Positions 1-6,700 of a stretch of 10,526 nt of DNA are shown here, in pieces. The DNA is from Candidatus Rifleibacteriota bacterium (lineage in GTDB: Bacteria > Vulcanimicrobiota > Xenobia > Xenobiales > Xenobiaceae). The DNA lies in NCBI GenBank assembly GCA_900772775.1, contig CAAGRW010000166.1:1-10526 (forward strand). Reading direction: 5' to 3'. The translations under genes were made by a program, and so were the position numbers. The notes below the pieces were generated by a model. That model saw only the letters and a list, made by a program, of their open reading frames with translations. It was not told the DNA's origin and did not search any database. How positions within the stretch are numbered: the first letter of the stretch is position 1; each line of letters starts with the position of its first letter.

Positions 1-97
1 CATTGTAGAGAGAGCCAGTAAGACCTGTTGATTCTCAATAGGCAAGGCTCGTTAATATCTCAGAATCTCCTGGCTTTAGCCATGGGGAGTATGTCAA
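1..97 (+). mobile_element. Right end of an IS200/IS605-family (IS1341/TnpB-type) element, truncated by the window edge
   Basis: Bases 61-97 match the well-known right-end signature of tnpB-bearing IS200/IS605 elements: a GAATCTCC block, a stem-loop with a CTTTAG centre, then GGGGAG and ATGTCAA. Inner arms TGGCT (71-75) and AGCCA (78-82) pair, and outer arms CTCC (67-70) and GGAG (86-89) pair with a 3-nt bulge at 83-85. The final TCAA (94-97) equals the right cleavage tetranucleotide known from IS608, so the element probably ends at 97. Its tnpB (and tnpA, if present) would be left of the window on the + strand. Bases 1-60 should be the tnpB 3' end or right-end non-coding DNA. All three plus frames contain stops here, so no coding call is made. 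Recognition is by remembered consensus, not by alignment. Confidence 0.68.
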
Positions 98-117
98 TAC
101 AATATAAATAAAAAGAA
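1..117 (+). ncRNA. Probable 3' part of a TnpB omega RNA (reRNA) with guide just past the element end
   Basis: In TnpB systems the guide RNA scaffold is encoded by the transposon right end, overlapping the tnpB 3' end, and the guide is transcribed from flanking DNA. If 1-97 is such an end, the scaffold would finish at the stem-loop 67-89 plus GTCAA, and the guide would start at 98 and run into the AT-rich sequence TACAATATAAATAAAAAG. That guide lies in the U-tract of the neighbouring minus-strand terminator. This is inference from family knowledge; neither the RNA 5' end nor an active TnpB can be seen. Confidence 0.4.
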
Positions 118-148
118 CTTCGTTCAAACTACAAGTCTAAACGAAGTT
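103..148 (-). terminator. Rho-independent terminator of the scaffold-GGGtGRT operon
   Basis: A perfect 9-bp inverted repeat, AACTTCGTT (116-124) and AACGAAGTT (140-148), has a 15-nt loop. Read on the minus strand, the stem is followed by a T-rich tract (CTTTTTATTTATAT, 115-102). It begins about 40 nt beyond the stop codon of the GGGtGRT gene. The stem is AT-rich and the loop large, so efficiency may be moderate. Confidence 0.72.
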
Positions 149-187
149 ATTTTGTGTATAGGGCTATTTTATAGCGCCTAAGTTAGC

Positions 188-1189
188 TTACTTTTTCAAA
201 GCTTCGGCTACGGAAACGGCTACGGCTACGGTGGCGCCAACCATGGGGTTGTTGCCCATACCGAGGAAGCCCATCATTTCGACGTGGGCGGGCACGGAGC
301 TGGAACCGGCGAACTGAGCGTCGGAGTGCATGCGGCCCATAGTGTCGGTCATACCGTAAGAGGCAGGGCCGGCAGCCATGTTGTCGGGGTGTAAAGTACG
401 ACCAGTACCACCACCGGAAGCTACGGAGAAGTATTTCTTACCTTGCTCAATGCACTCTTTTTTGTAAGTGCCGGCTACGGGATGCTGGAAGCGGGTGGGG
501 TTGGTGGAGTTTCCGGTAATGGAAACGTCTACGCCCTCTAAGTGCATGATAGCTACGCCTTCGCGAACGTCGTCAGCGCCGAAGCAGCGGACTTTGGAGC
601 GCTCGCCCTTGGAGTAGGCGATCTCTTTAACTACTTCGATCTTGCCGGTGAAGTAGTCAAATTTGGTTTGTACATAGGTGAAGCCGTTGATACGGGAGAT
701 GATCTGGGCGGCGTCTTTGCCTAAGCCATTCAAGATAACGCGCAAAGGAGTTTTGCGGGCCTTGTTGGCGTTGTTGACGATACCGATGGCGCCTTCGGCG
801 GCAGCGAAGGATTCGTGGCCGGCCAAGAAAGCGAAGCATTTAGTGTCGTCGCTCAAAAGCATAGCACCTAAGTTGCCGTGACCGAGACCGACTTTGCGAT
901 CGTCAGCTACGGAACCGGGAATGCAGAAAGCTTGTAAGCCCACGCCGATTAAGCGAGCGGCTTCAGCGGCGTCTTTGGCACCTTTTTTGAGGGCAATGGC
1001 GGCGCCTACGGTGTAGGCCCAGCAAGCATTGTCAAAAGCGATAGGCTGAACCTTGCGGACGACATCGTAAGGGGCGATGCCATGCTCATCGCAAATAGCC
1101 TTGGCTTCTTCAATGCTGGAAATACCGTACTCGGCGAGCACAGCGTTGATTTTATCAATACGGCGTTCGTAACTTTCAAATAATGACAT
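188..1189 (-). CDS. GGGtGRT-family protein, unknown function
   Basis: A 333-residue protein carrying the signature that names the family (Pfam GGGtGRT): GGGTGRT at residues 259-265, followed by LHPDNMAAGPASYGM. No signal peptide or membrane segment is visible, so it should be cytoplasmic. Other conspicuous Gly-rich or polar patches are GLGHGNLGAM (101-110), FLAGHESFAAAEGAIG (121-136) and GSSSVPAHVEMMGF (295-308). Six cysteines (33, 56, 89, 118, 202, 246) are scattered without a CxxC motif. The ATG is supported by a GGGAG Shine-Dalgarno (1198-1202) that overlaps the stop codon of the upstream scaffold gene. The 12-nt gap implies co-transcription and probably translational coupling. The family has no established biochemical function that I know of. 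Pairing with a NifU/IscU-like scaffold suggests an Fe-S-related role, which is inference. Family assignment is firm; function is open. Confidence 0.9.
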   Translation of the reverse strand: MSLFESYERRIDKINAVLAEYGISSIEEAKAICDEHGIAPYDVVRKVQPIAFDNACWAYTVGAAIALKKGAKDAAEAARLIGVGLQAFCIPGSVADDRKVGLGHGNLGAMLLSDDTKCFAFLAGHESFAAAEGAIGIVNNANKARKTPLRVILNGLGKDAAQIISRINGFTYVQTKFDYFTGKIEVVKEIAYSKGERSKVRCFGADDVREGVAIMHLEGVDVSITGNSTNPTRFQHPVAGTYKKECIEQGKKYFSVASGGGTGRTLHPDNMAAGPASYGMTDTMGRMHSDAQFAGSSSVPAHVEMMGFLGMGNNPMVGATVAVAVSVAEALKK

Positions 1190-1201
1190 TGCGCTATCTC
1201 C

Positions 1202-1894
1202 CTATTCCTGACGAGGATCGACGAATTTGACACCGTCGGCGAAGCGGCCGTAAGTGCCGGTGGCATCCTTCATGGCCTGGGCGGGCTCTACACCCTTCTT
1301 GATAGCGGCCATCATCTTGCCGATGTTGACGAACTCATAACCAATAATGAGATTGTCAGCGTCGAGAGCAATACGAGTGACATAGCCTTCAGCCATCTCT
1401 AAGTAGCGAGCGCCCTTAGCTTTGGTACCATACATGGTACCGAGCTGACTGCGCAAAGCTTTGCCCAAGTCTTCAAGGCCGGCGCCGATAGGAAGACCAT
1501 CTTCGGAGAAGGCGGTCTGAGTGCGGCCGTAAACGATCTGGAGGAAGAGTTCGCGCATAGCTACGTTAATAGCGTCGCATACTAAGTCGGTGTTGAGAGC
1601 TTCTAAAATGGTTTTGCCGGGTAAAATTTCGGCAGCCATAGCGGCAGAGTGGGTCATACCACTGCAACCGACAGTTTCTACTAAAGCTTCTTCGATAATG
1701 CCATTTTTGACATTAAGAGTGAGTTTGCAAGCACCCTGTTGGGGAGCGCAGCGGCCTACACCATGAGTTAAACCGCTAATTTCGCTGATCTCTTTGACCT
1801 GTACCCATTTGCCCTCTTCGGGAATGGGGGCCGGACCATGATATGCGCCCTTAGCGATAGGACACATGTGAGACACTTCTGCTGAGTAAATCAT
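1202..1894 (-). CDS. NifU/IscU-like iron-sulfur cluster assembly scaffold protein
   Basis: A 230-residue soluble protein resembling the NifU N-terminal/IscU fold. Residues 52-92 give the core signature: CKLTLNVKNGIIEEALVETV, then GCSGMTHSAAMAAEILPGKT. C77 corresponds to a conserved scaffold cysteine and C106 (NTDLVCDAI) to a second. C49 and C56 are candidates for the remaining ligand(s), but the classical GD-C-GD motif around the first IscU cysteine is not evident. At 230 residues it exceeds IscU (about 130); the extra C-terminal part (about 130-230) is typical of this GGGtGRT-associated subfamily as I recall it. The start is ATG at 1894, with TAAGGAGT (1901-1908) 6 nt upstream. An upstream TTG at 1924 is in frame but has no ribosome site. 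First gene of a two-gene operon with the GGGtGRT gene. No cysteine desulfurase (IscS/NifS) is present, so a general Isc/Nif housekeeping role is not shown. Confidence 0.85.
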   Translation of the reverse strand: MIYSAEVSHMCPIAKGAYHGPAPIPEEGKWVQVKEISEISGLTHGVGRCAPQQGACKLTLNVKNGIIEEALVETVGCSGMTHSAAMAAEILPGKTILEALNTDLVCDAINVAMRELFLQIVYGRTQTAFSEDGLPIGAGLEDLGKALRSQLGTMYGTKAKGARYLEMAEGYVTRIALDADNLIIGYEFVNIGKMMAAIKKGVEPAQAMKDATGTYGRFADGVKFVDPRQE

Positions 1895-2049
1895 AGAATT
1901 ACTCCTTAACTGAAAGAATAGCAAATTACAGCTTCGTCTGCTTCTGCGGAAAAGCGCCTAAGCCCTTCTCCCAATGTTTTCTGCCTTTCACGAACGTTTA
2001 TCTATATATATAGTGGGCAGATGTCCGCTAAAAGTATATTTTTTTTACG

Positions 2050-2063
2050 TTATTTTAAAATAA
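2050..2063. repeat. Perfect 14-bp AT palindrome (TTATTTTAAAATAA)
   Basis: TTATTTTAAAATAA is identical to its reverse complement. It sits 18 bp upstream of the rightward P1 -35 and next to a second dyad, GGTTA (2065-2069)/TAACC (2075-2079). It could be an operator for an unidentified regulator, an UP-like element or chance in AT-rich DNA. No known consensus is matched. Confidence 0.4.
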
Positions 2064-2080
2064 TGGTTAACTTATAACCG

Positions 2081-2099
2081 TTGACTGACTATTTAATTA
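2081..2099. promoter_or_regulatory. Putative TetR operator O1
   Basis: TTGACTGACTATTTAATTA matches the 19-mer at 2131-2149 at 15 of 19 positions. The differences are C/T, A/G, T/C and A/G transitions. It overlaps the P1 -35. Outer TTGA and TTAA form a degenerate dyad. The likely ligand is the TetR/AcrR protein encoded by the last gene of the operon (inference). Confidence 0.55.
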
Positions 2100-2109
2100 C
2101 CGCTATATT
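2081..2109 (+). promoter_or_regulatory. Sigma70-type promoter P1 of the efflux operon
   Basis: TTGACT (2081-2086), 17 bp, then TATATT (2104-2109): each hexamer is one mismatch from consensus and the spacer is ideal. Transcription would start near 2116, leaving a leader of about 130 nt before the adaptor gene. The -35 is the first eight bases of the first TTGACTGA operator-like repeat, so a bound TetR protein would occlude it. Confidence 0.7.
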
Positions 2110-2129
2110 TAACCCTGTATCTTTGTAAT

Positions 2130-2149
2130 ATTGACTGATTGTTCAATTG
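2130..2149. promoter_or_regulatory. Putative TetR operator O2
   Basis: The second copy, TTGACTGATTGTTCAATTG (2131-2149), lies exactly 50 bp from the first, near five helical turns. It is the better dyad: ATTGA (2130-2134) pairs with TCAAT (2143-2147) around an 8-bp centre. It overlaps the start of the extended -10 of P2 and lies downstream of the P1 start site, so binding could block both promoters. Confidence 0.58.
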
Positions 2150-2156
2150 ATATAAT
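2148..2156 (+). promoter_or_regulatory. Extended -10 promoter P2 of the efflux operon
   Basis: TGATATAAT (2148-2156) is a perfect extended -10, TGn followed by consensus TATAAT. A TTGACT at 2131-2136 is only 14 bp upstream, too close for a normal -35, so recognition would rest on the extended -10. Start would be near 2163. It abuts the second TTGACTGA repeat (2131-2149). Confidence 0.6.
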
Positions 2157-2209
2157 CAGCAGTGCGGATTGTAAACCGTATTTTATAGATCAATTTTATA
2201 TCTTCAGCT

Positions 2210-2246
2210 AGGAGAGATATTTTCTGTTCCTTCAAGAACGGAAATA
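2210..2246 (+). promoter_or_regulatory. Shine-Dalgarno separated from the start codon by a hairpin
   Basis: AGGAG (2210-2214) is the only strong ribosome site before the adaptor gene, yet it lies 32 nt from the ATG at 2247. Between them, TTTCTGTTC (2221-2229) pairs with GAACGGAAA (2236-2244): nine base pairs including one U-G wobble, loop CTTCAA. If the 24-nt hairpin folds, the effective spacing falls to 8 nt, which is optimal. The alternative ribosome site, CGGAA, is inside the hairpin's 3' arm. Confidence 0.6.
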
Positions 2247-3710
2247 ATGGGACTGATGAATAACAAATACTCAAATTTGCGTGTTCCTGTCGGCATGGTT
2301 TTGGTGGCAGCTACTCTACTTGGCGGAGCCGTAGGCTGCACTCAAGGCAATTCCGGCGAAGAAAAAAAAGATGTTGCCGTTACTGAAGTTAAGGCCAGCA
2401 ATGTGGAATTGGCTACTTCCAAAATGGGCAGCATTATGGAAGAAACCACTATTACCGGTCACTTAAATGCTATCAGCAAGGCTGATATAGTTAGCCGTGT
2501 AGCTGGCAGAGTAGTGGGAATTTATGCTCGCGAAGGTGATTCTGTTCGCAAGGGGCAGCTTTTAGTTCAGTTAGACGATACCGTACAAAAAAACACGGTC
2601 AACTCCGCTAAAGCCAGTCTGGCCCAGGCTCAGGCCGGTCTCAATCAAGCTTTAGCCAACTATAATTCCGCTCAGACCAGGGTAGGTCAAGCTCAAGAGA
2701 GTATGGGCATGACCGATGTCTCTTCTGCCTTGGAAGTGCAAAAAGCCCACCAAGGAGTAATTCAAGCTCAATCCGCTTTGGCTAGTGCTCAAGCCAATTA
2801 CGACGATGCTTTATTAAATATGCACCGTCAGCAGGATCTTTACGCTAAAGATGCCGTTTCCAGCTACGCTCGCGAGCAAGCTGAATTGCGTGAGCGCACT
2901 TCTTTCCAACAGCTTAATACTGCTAAGAGCGCTCTCAAAGCTGCCAAAGAAAGTTTGCATATCGCTAAAACTGCTCAGCGTCAAGTCAATATTTTGAATG
3001 CTGATGTTAAAAATAGTAAAGATGCCGTGGCTCAGGCTCAAGCAGCCGTAGAGCAAGCTAGAGCTACCGTGCAAGCTGCCCAAGCCGCTTACAATTCTGC
3101 CGTTACCAATCTGGAAGATATGGCCATCAAGTCTCCTATTGACGGTATTGTCACTAAGCGCAATATCGAAATCGGAGCTTTCGCCAATGATGGCAGTGGC
3201 GCCGTATTTAGTGTAGTCGACAATAAAGATTTGGAAATGATCAGCTCTTTAGACGAAAAGTTTGCTCCGGCCGTAAAAGCTGGCAGCAGCTTGACTCTGA
3301 AGACTTCCATTGTTGATAAAGTCCCCGCTACTGTGGTCGACGTTATCCCCGCTTCCGATCCTACTAGCCACACTATTAAGGTTCGTCTCAATATTAAAAA
3401 CGAAAGTGGAGCCCTTTTGGACGGAACTTATGCCGAAGCCAATATGCCCGTTCAAGAACTTAAGGGCGTAATTGTTCCTCGTACGGCTGTCAATATTGCC
3501 GTAGGTTCTGTATATGTGATGGCTTTTGAAGGTAGCGGCGATGAAGGTACAGCCAAAAAGTACCCTGTCAAGATGCTCTATAGCAACGGCAAAGAGGCTT
3601 TAGTTAGCGGTATCAATGCTGGTGTAAAAGTTGTTACTTCCGGTGCTTTGGATATTCTCGACGGACAGTCGCTCAAAATCGCTGCTGCTAAGGCAGAGGA
3701 GAACGAGTAG
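2247..3710 (+). CDS. Periplasmic adaptor (membrane fusion protein) of an RND efflux pump, probable lipoprotein
   Basis: A 487-residue HlyD/AcrA-type adaptor bridging the inner-membrane pump and the outer-membrane channel. Residues 12-31 form a signal sequence ending GGAVGC; C31 is the likely lipidated cysteine, though the lipobox is non-classical with Ala at -3. Domains: barrel-sandwich (lipoyl-like) halves at about 79-111 (GRVVGIYAREGDSVRKGQ) and 292-316 (IKSPIDGIVTKRNIEIGAF); between them a very long Ala/Gln-rich coiled-coil hairpin, about 115-290; then beta-barrel and membrane-proximal domains to the C terminus. The hairpin tip holds R194-xxx-L198-xxxxxx-S205, the RxxxLxxxxxxS motif of adaptors that dock on TolC. 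ATG 2247 is chosen; ATG 2256 (three codons later) is possible. An A8 run lies at 2362-2369. The RND gene begins 2 nt after the stop. Confidence 0.93.
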   Translation: MGLMNNKYSNLRVPVGMVLVAATLLGGAVGCTQGNSGEEKKDVAVTEVKASNVELATSKMGSIMEETTITGHLNAISKADIVSRVAGRVVGIYAREGDSVRKGQLLVQLDDTVQKNTVNSAKASLAQAQAGLNQALANYNSAQTRVGQAQESMGMTDVSSALEVQKAHQGVIQAQSALASAQANYDDALLNMHRQQDLYAKDAVSSYAREQAELRERTSFQQLNTAKSALKAAKESLHIAKTAQRQVNILNADVKNSKDAVAQAQAAVEQARATVQAAQAAYNSAVTNLEDMAIKSPIDGIVTKRNIEIGAFANDGSGAVFSVVDNKDLEMISSLDEKFAPAVKAGSSLTLKTSIVDKVPATVVDVIPASDPTSHTIKVRLNIKNESGALLDGTYAEANMPVQELKGVIVPRTAVNIAVGSVYVMAFEGSGDEGTAKKYPVKMLYSNGKEALVSGINAGVKVVTSGALDILDGQSLKIAAAKAEENE

Positions 3711-3712
3711 CC

Positions 3713-6700
3713 TTGAGTATTTGGGATTTTTGTATTAAGAGGCCTGTCTTTACGACAGTGCTGGTTCTGTCACTAATTCTGGTCGGTATTATGGGCTACA
3801 GCCGCATGGGCGTAGACTTAATGCCAGACTTTGATATTCCTGTGGTTAGTGTTACTACCACTTATGTGGGTGCCGACCCTGAAGTTATCGACCAAGACGT
3901 CACCAACATTATTGAAGAACAAGTCGGTACCATTGAAGGTATCAAAAGTATCAAAAGTACCTCTTACGAAGGCTATTCCGCTATCGTTATTGAGTTCGAA
4001 TTGGATCGCGATATCGATGTAGCTACTCAGGAAGTGCGCGATAAGGTATCCAAAGCCGAACAAGACTTGCCTACCTCTATCGATAAGCCTTTGGTACAGA
4101 AGATCGACCCCGACTCTTCGCCTATTATTTACCTCACTTTGGCTGGCGATATCCCCTACCAGCGCCTTTCTCAGCTGGCTGACGATGTATTGCAAGATCA
4201 AATTCAAAATATCAGCGGCGTGGGTAGTGTAGAACTTTACGGTTTCCGCGAGCGCAATATCCGTATTTGGCTTGAAGCTGGCAAAATGGAAAAATATAGC
4301 ATTTCTCCTGCAGAAGTGCTCGGTGCTTTAGGTTCATGGCACGTAGAATTGCCTGGTGGCCGTTTGGAAACCGATAAGCGCGAATCTACTATCAAAATGG
4401 AAGGTGAGTACACTAGCGTTGAAGAGCTGGAGACGATGACTCTGGCTTGGCACAACGGTGCTCCCGTGCGTTTAAAAGATGTGGCTCGCGTTGAAGATGG
4501 CGAAGACGATATTCGCAGCTATTCCCGCGAAAATGGTCAAGCTTGTGTAACTTTGGCCGTTATTAAGCAAACTGGTTCCAATACTGTAGGTATTGCCCAA
4601 GCTGTGCGCGACAAGTTGCCTGAATTGCGCGAGCTTTTGCCCGGCAGTGTCAGACTGGACGTCTCTTACGATACTTCAACCTTTATTAAAGACTCCGTAC
4701 AAGGTGTAGGCGACGACTTACTCTTGGGTGGTATCTTTACCGCTATCGTTATTTATCTCTTCTTGCGCCACATTAAGATGACGATCATTAGTTTGATCTC
4801 CATCCCGACTTCACTTTTGGGCGCTTTCGGGTTCATGTACTTCATGAACTTCACCATTAACCAGATCACCATGTTGGCTATGTCACTAGCTGTAGGTCTG
4901 GTAATCGACGACACGATTGTAGTATTGGAGAACATCTTCCGTATGATGGAAGAGGGCTCCGCCGACGGTAAGACCGCTGCTAGTAAAGGTACTGGCGAAG
5001 TGGCTTTTGCTGTATTGGCCGCTACTATGACTATTGCCGCTATCTTCTTGCCCGTGGCTTTTATGGGCGGTATTATCGGTCGAGTTTTCTACCAGTTTGG
5101 TATTAGCGTCGGTATCGCTATCACTCTTTCTTACTGCGTGTCTGTTACCTTGACGCCAATGCTTTGTGGTCGTTGGTTAAAACCCGAAAATCACAACAAC
5201 TTCCTAACCAATGCTGTCGGTTCATTCCTCAGCTGGATGGATCATACTTACAGATCTTGGCTTACTGTGGTCTTGCGCAACCGCTTTACCCGCGTTATGA
5301 CCATTATTATCGCTTTCGCTTGCTTCGGCTTCGGTCTTTTCTTGGCCGGTTTTGTTGGTGAAGAATTCTCTCCTAATGCCGACCGCAGCGCCTTTATTGT
5401 CAGTGTTAAGACCCCTATCGGTACTTCCTTAACTTTGACTGACGAACGTTGTAAAGCTATTACCGCTATTGCCAATACGCATCCTGAAGTTATCAAAACT
5501 ATGGAAACTATCGGCGATACTCAGACCGGTCAGGTCAATAAAGCTACCATTATTGTGGAGCTTAAACCCCGCAAAGAACGCGAAAAGTCTCAGCAGCAAA
5601 TCATGGATGAAATGCGTGCTGAGTTCGAAAAGTTGGCTGGCGTGACCGCTATTCCCGCTCACATTCCTACTATGGGCGGCGGTTCCACCCAATACGACTT
5701 ACAATACGCTTTACAAGGCGCCGATCTCGACACCTTAGAAGAAATTACTGGCAAAATTACTCGTCTGATGCAAACTAATAAAAACCTTTGCGACATCGAC
5801 GATGACTTAGAACTTATTCAGCCCCAAGTATCTGTTTTCCCCAAACGTGACAGTGCTGCCGACGTGGGCTTGACAACTAATGATATTACGACCGCTTTGC
5901 AAACTATGATGGGTGGTGTCGACGCTGCTAAGTTTAAAATTGGCAGTAAGCGCTACGACGTGCGTGTAAAAGCTGAAGACAATTTCCGCGAAGACGCCGA
6001 ATCTATCCGCAAAATTCTTTTGCGCACACCCTCTGGCAAAAACGTTTATATGCGCAGTGTGGCCAATGTAGTTGAAGGCTTGGGCCCCAATTGTATTAGC
6101 CGTTACGACCGTATGCGCTCCGTTACTATTACTTGTAACGTAGTGGCTGGCTCTATTACTACCGGTCAGGCTTCCGAATGGTTCGAAAAAGAAGTTGGCC
6201 AGATTTTACAAAACTATCCTGGCTACAAGATTACTGCTACCGGTATGACCCAGAACCAAAAAGAGTCTATGCAATATATGATGTTCGCTCTCATGAGCTC
6301 CATTGTAATTGTGTACTTGGTATTGGCTGCTCAGTTTGAATCATTTATCCACCCTTTCACTATCATGATGACCTTGCCTCTGGCCTTGGTCGGCGTATTC
6401 TTAGCCCTCTTCCTCTGCCACGAGAACTTAAGTATCTTCGCTTTGATTGGTATCATCATGTTGGTAGGTATCGTAACTCGTAACGGTATCTTGTTAGTAG
6501 AATTTGCTAACCAATTGCGTGAAGAAGAAGGACTCGATCCGCACTACGCTATGCTTAAAGCTGGCCCTCTGCGTTTACGTCCTATTCTCATGACCGCTGC
6601 TTCCTCCATTATCGGTGTATTGCCCGTCGCCTTAGGTATGTCCGAAGGTGGTGAAGTACGTTCCGCTATGGGTGTAGCCGTTATCGGTGGTTTGCTCACT

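Larger units (their letters stand above)
1895..2246. other. Divergent regulatory intergenic region between the Fe-S pair and the efflux operon
   Basis: This 352-bp region holds the control elements of both transcription units. The efflux promoters, operator repeats and translation-start hairpin are listed separately. On the minus-strand side, the 5' leader of the scaffold gene (1895-2000) shows no riboswitch I recognise. An alternating TATATATATA run (2003-2012) could supply a minus-strand -10, but I found no convincing -35, so that promoter is not called. A perfect AT-only 14-bp palindrome (2050-2063) and a dyad GGTTA-N5-TAACC (2065-2079) lie side by side between the two directions. A T8 run occupies 2039-2046. 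Confidence 0.7.

Noticed and set aside
542..881. Plus-strand open frames antisense to the GGGtGRT gene
   Set aside because: No ribosome sites, no recognisable products; they are complements of a well-supported gene. The same applies to other open frames opposite the adaptor, pump, channel and metallopeptidase genes.
1895..1924. In-frame TTG at 1924 that would add ten residues (MLFFQLRSNS) to the Fe-S scaffold protein
   Set aside because: It has no ribosome site, while ATG 1894 has TAAGGAGT at 6 nt and gives an N terminus (MIYSAEVSHMCPIAKGAYHG) that looks like a natural start.
2131..2156. TTGACT/TATAAT at 2131 and 2151 as a normal -35/-10 pair
   Set aside because: The spacer is only 14 bp. 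The extended -10 (TGATATAAT) is the better explanation, and the TTGACT is better read as part of the operator repeat.
2165..2178. Imperfect dyad CGGATTGTAAACCG just downstream of the P2 start site
   Set aside because: Only CGG/CCG and inner TT/AA are symmetric, it has no second copy, and it matches no consensus I know.
3939..3960. Tandem 9-bp repeat (ATCAAAAGT twice) in the RND gene
   Set aside because: Only two copies, in frame (IKSIKS), in a conserved region of the protein; no sign of a variable repeat.
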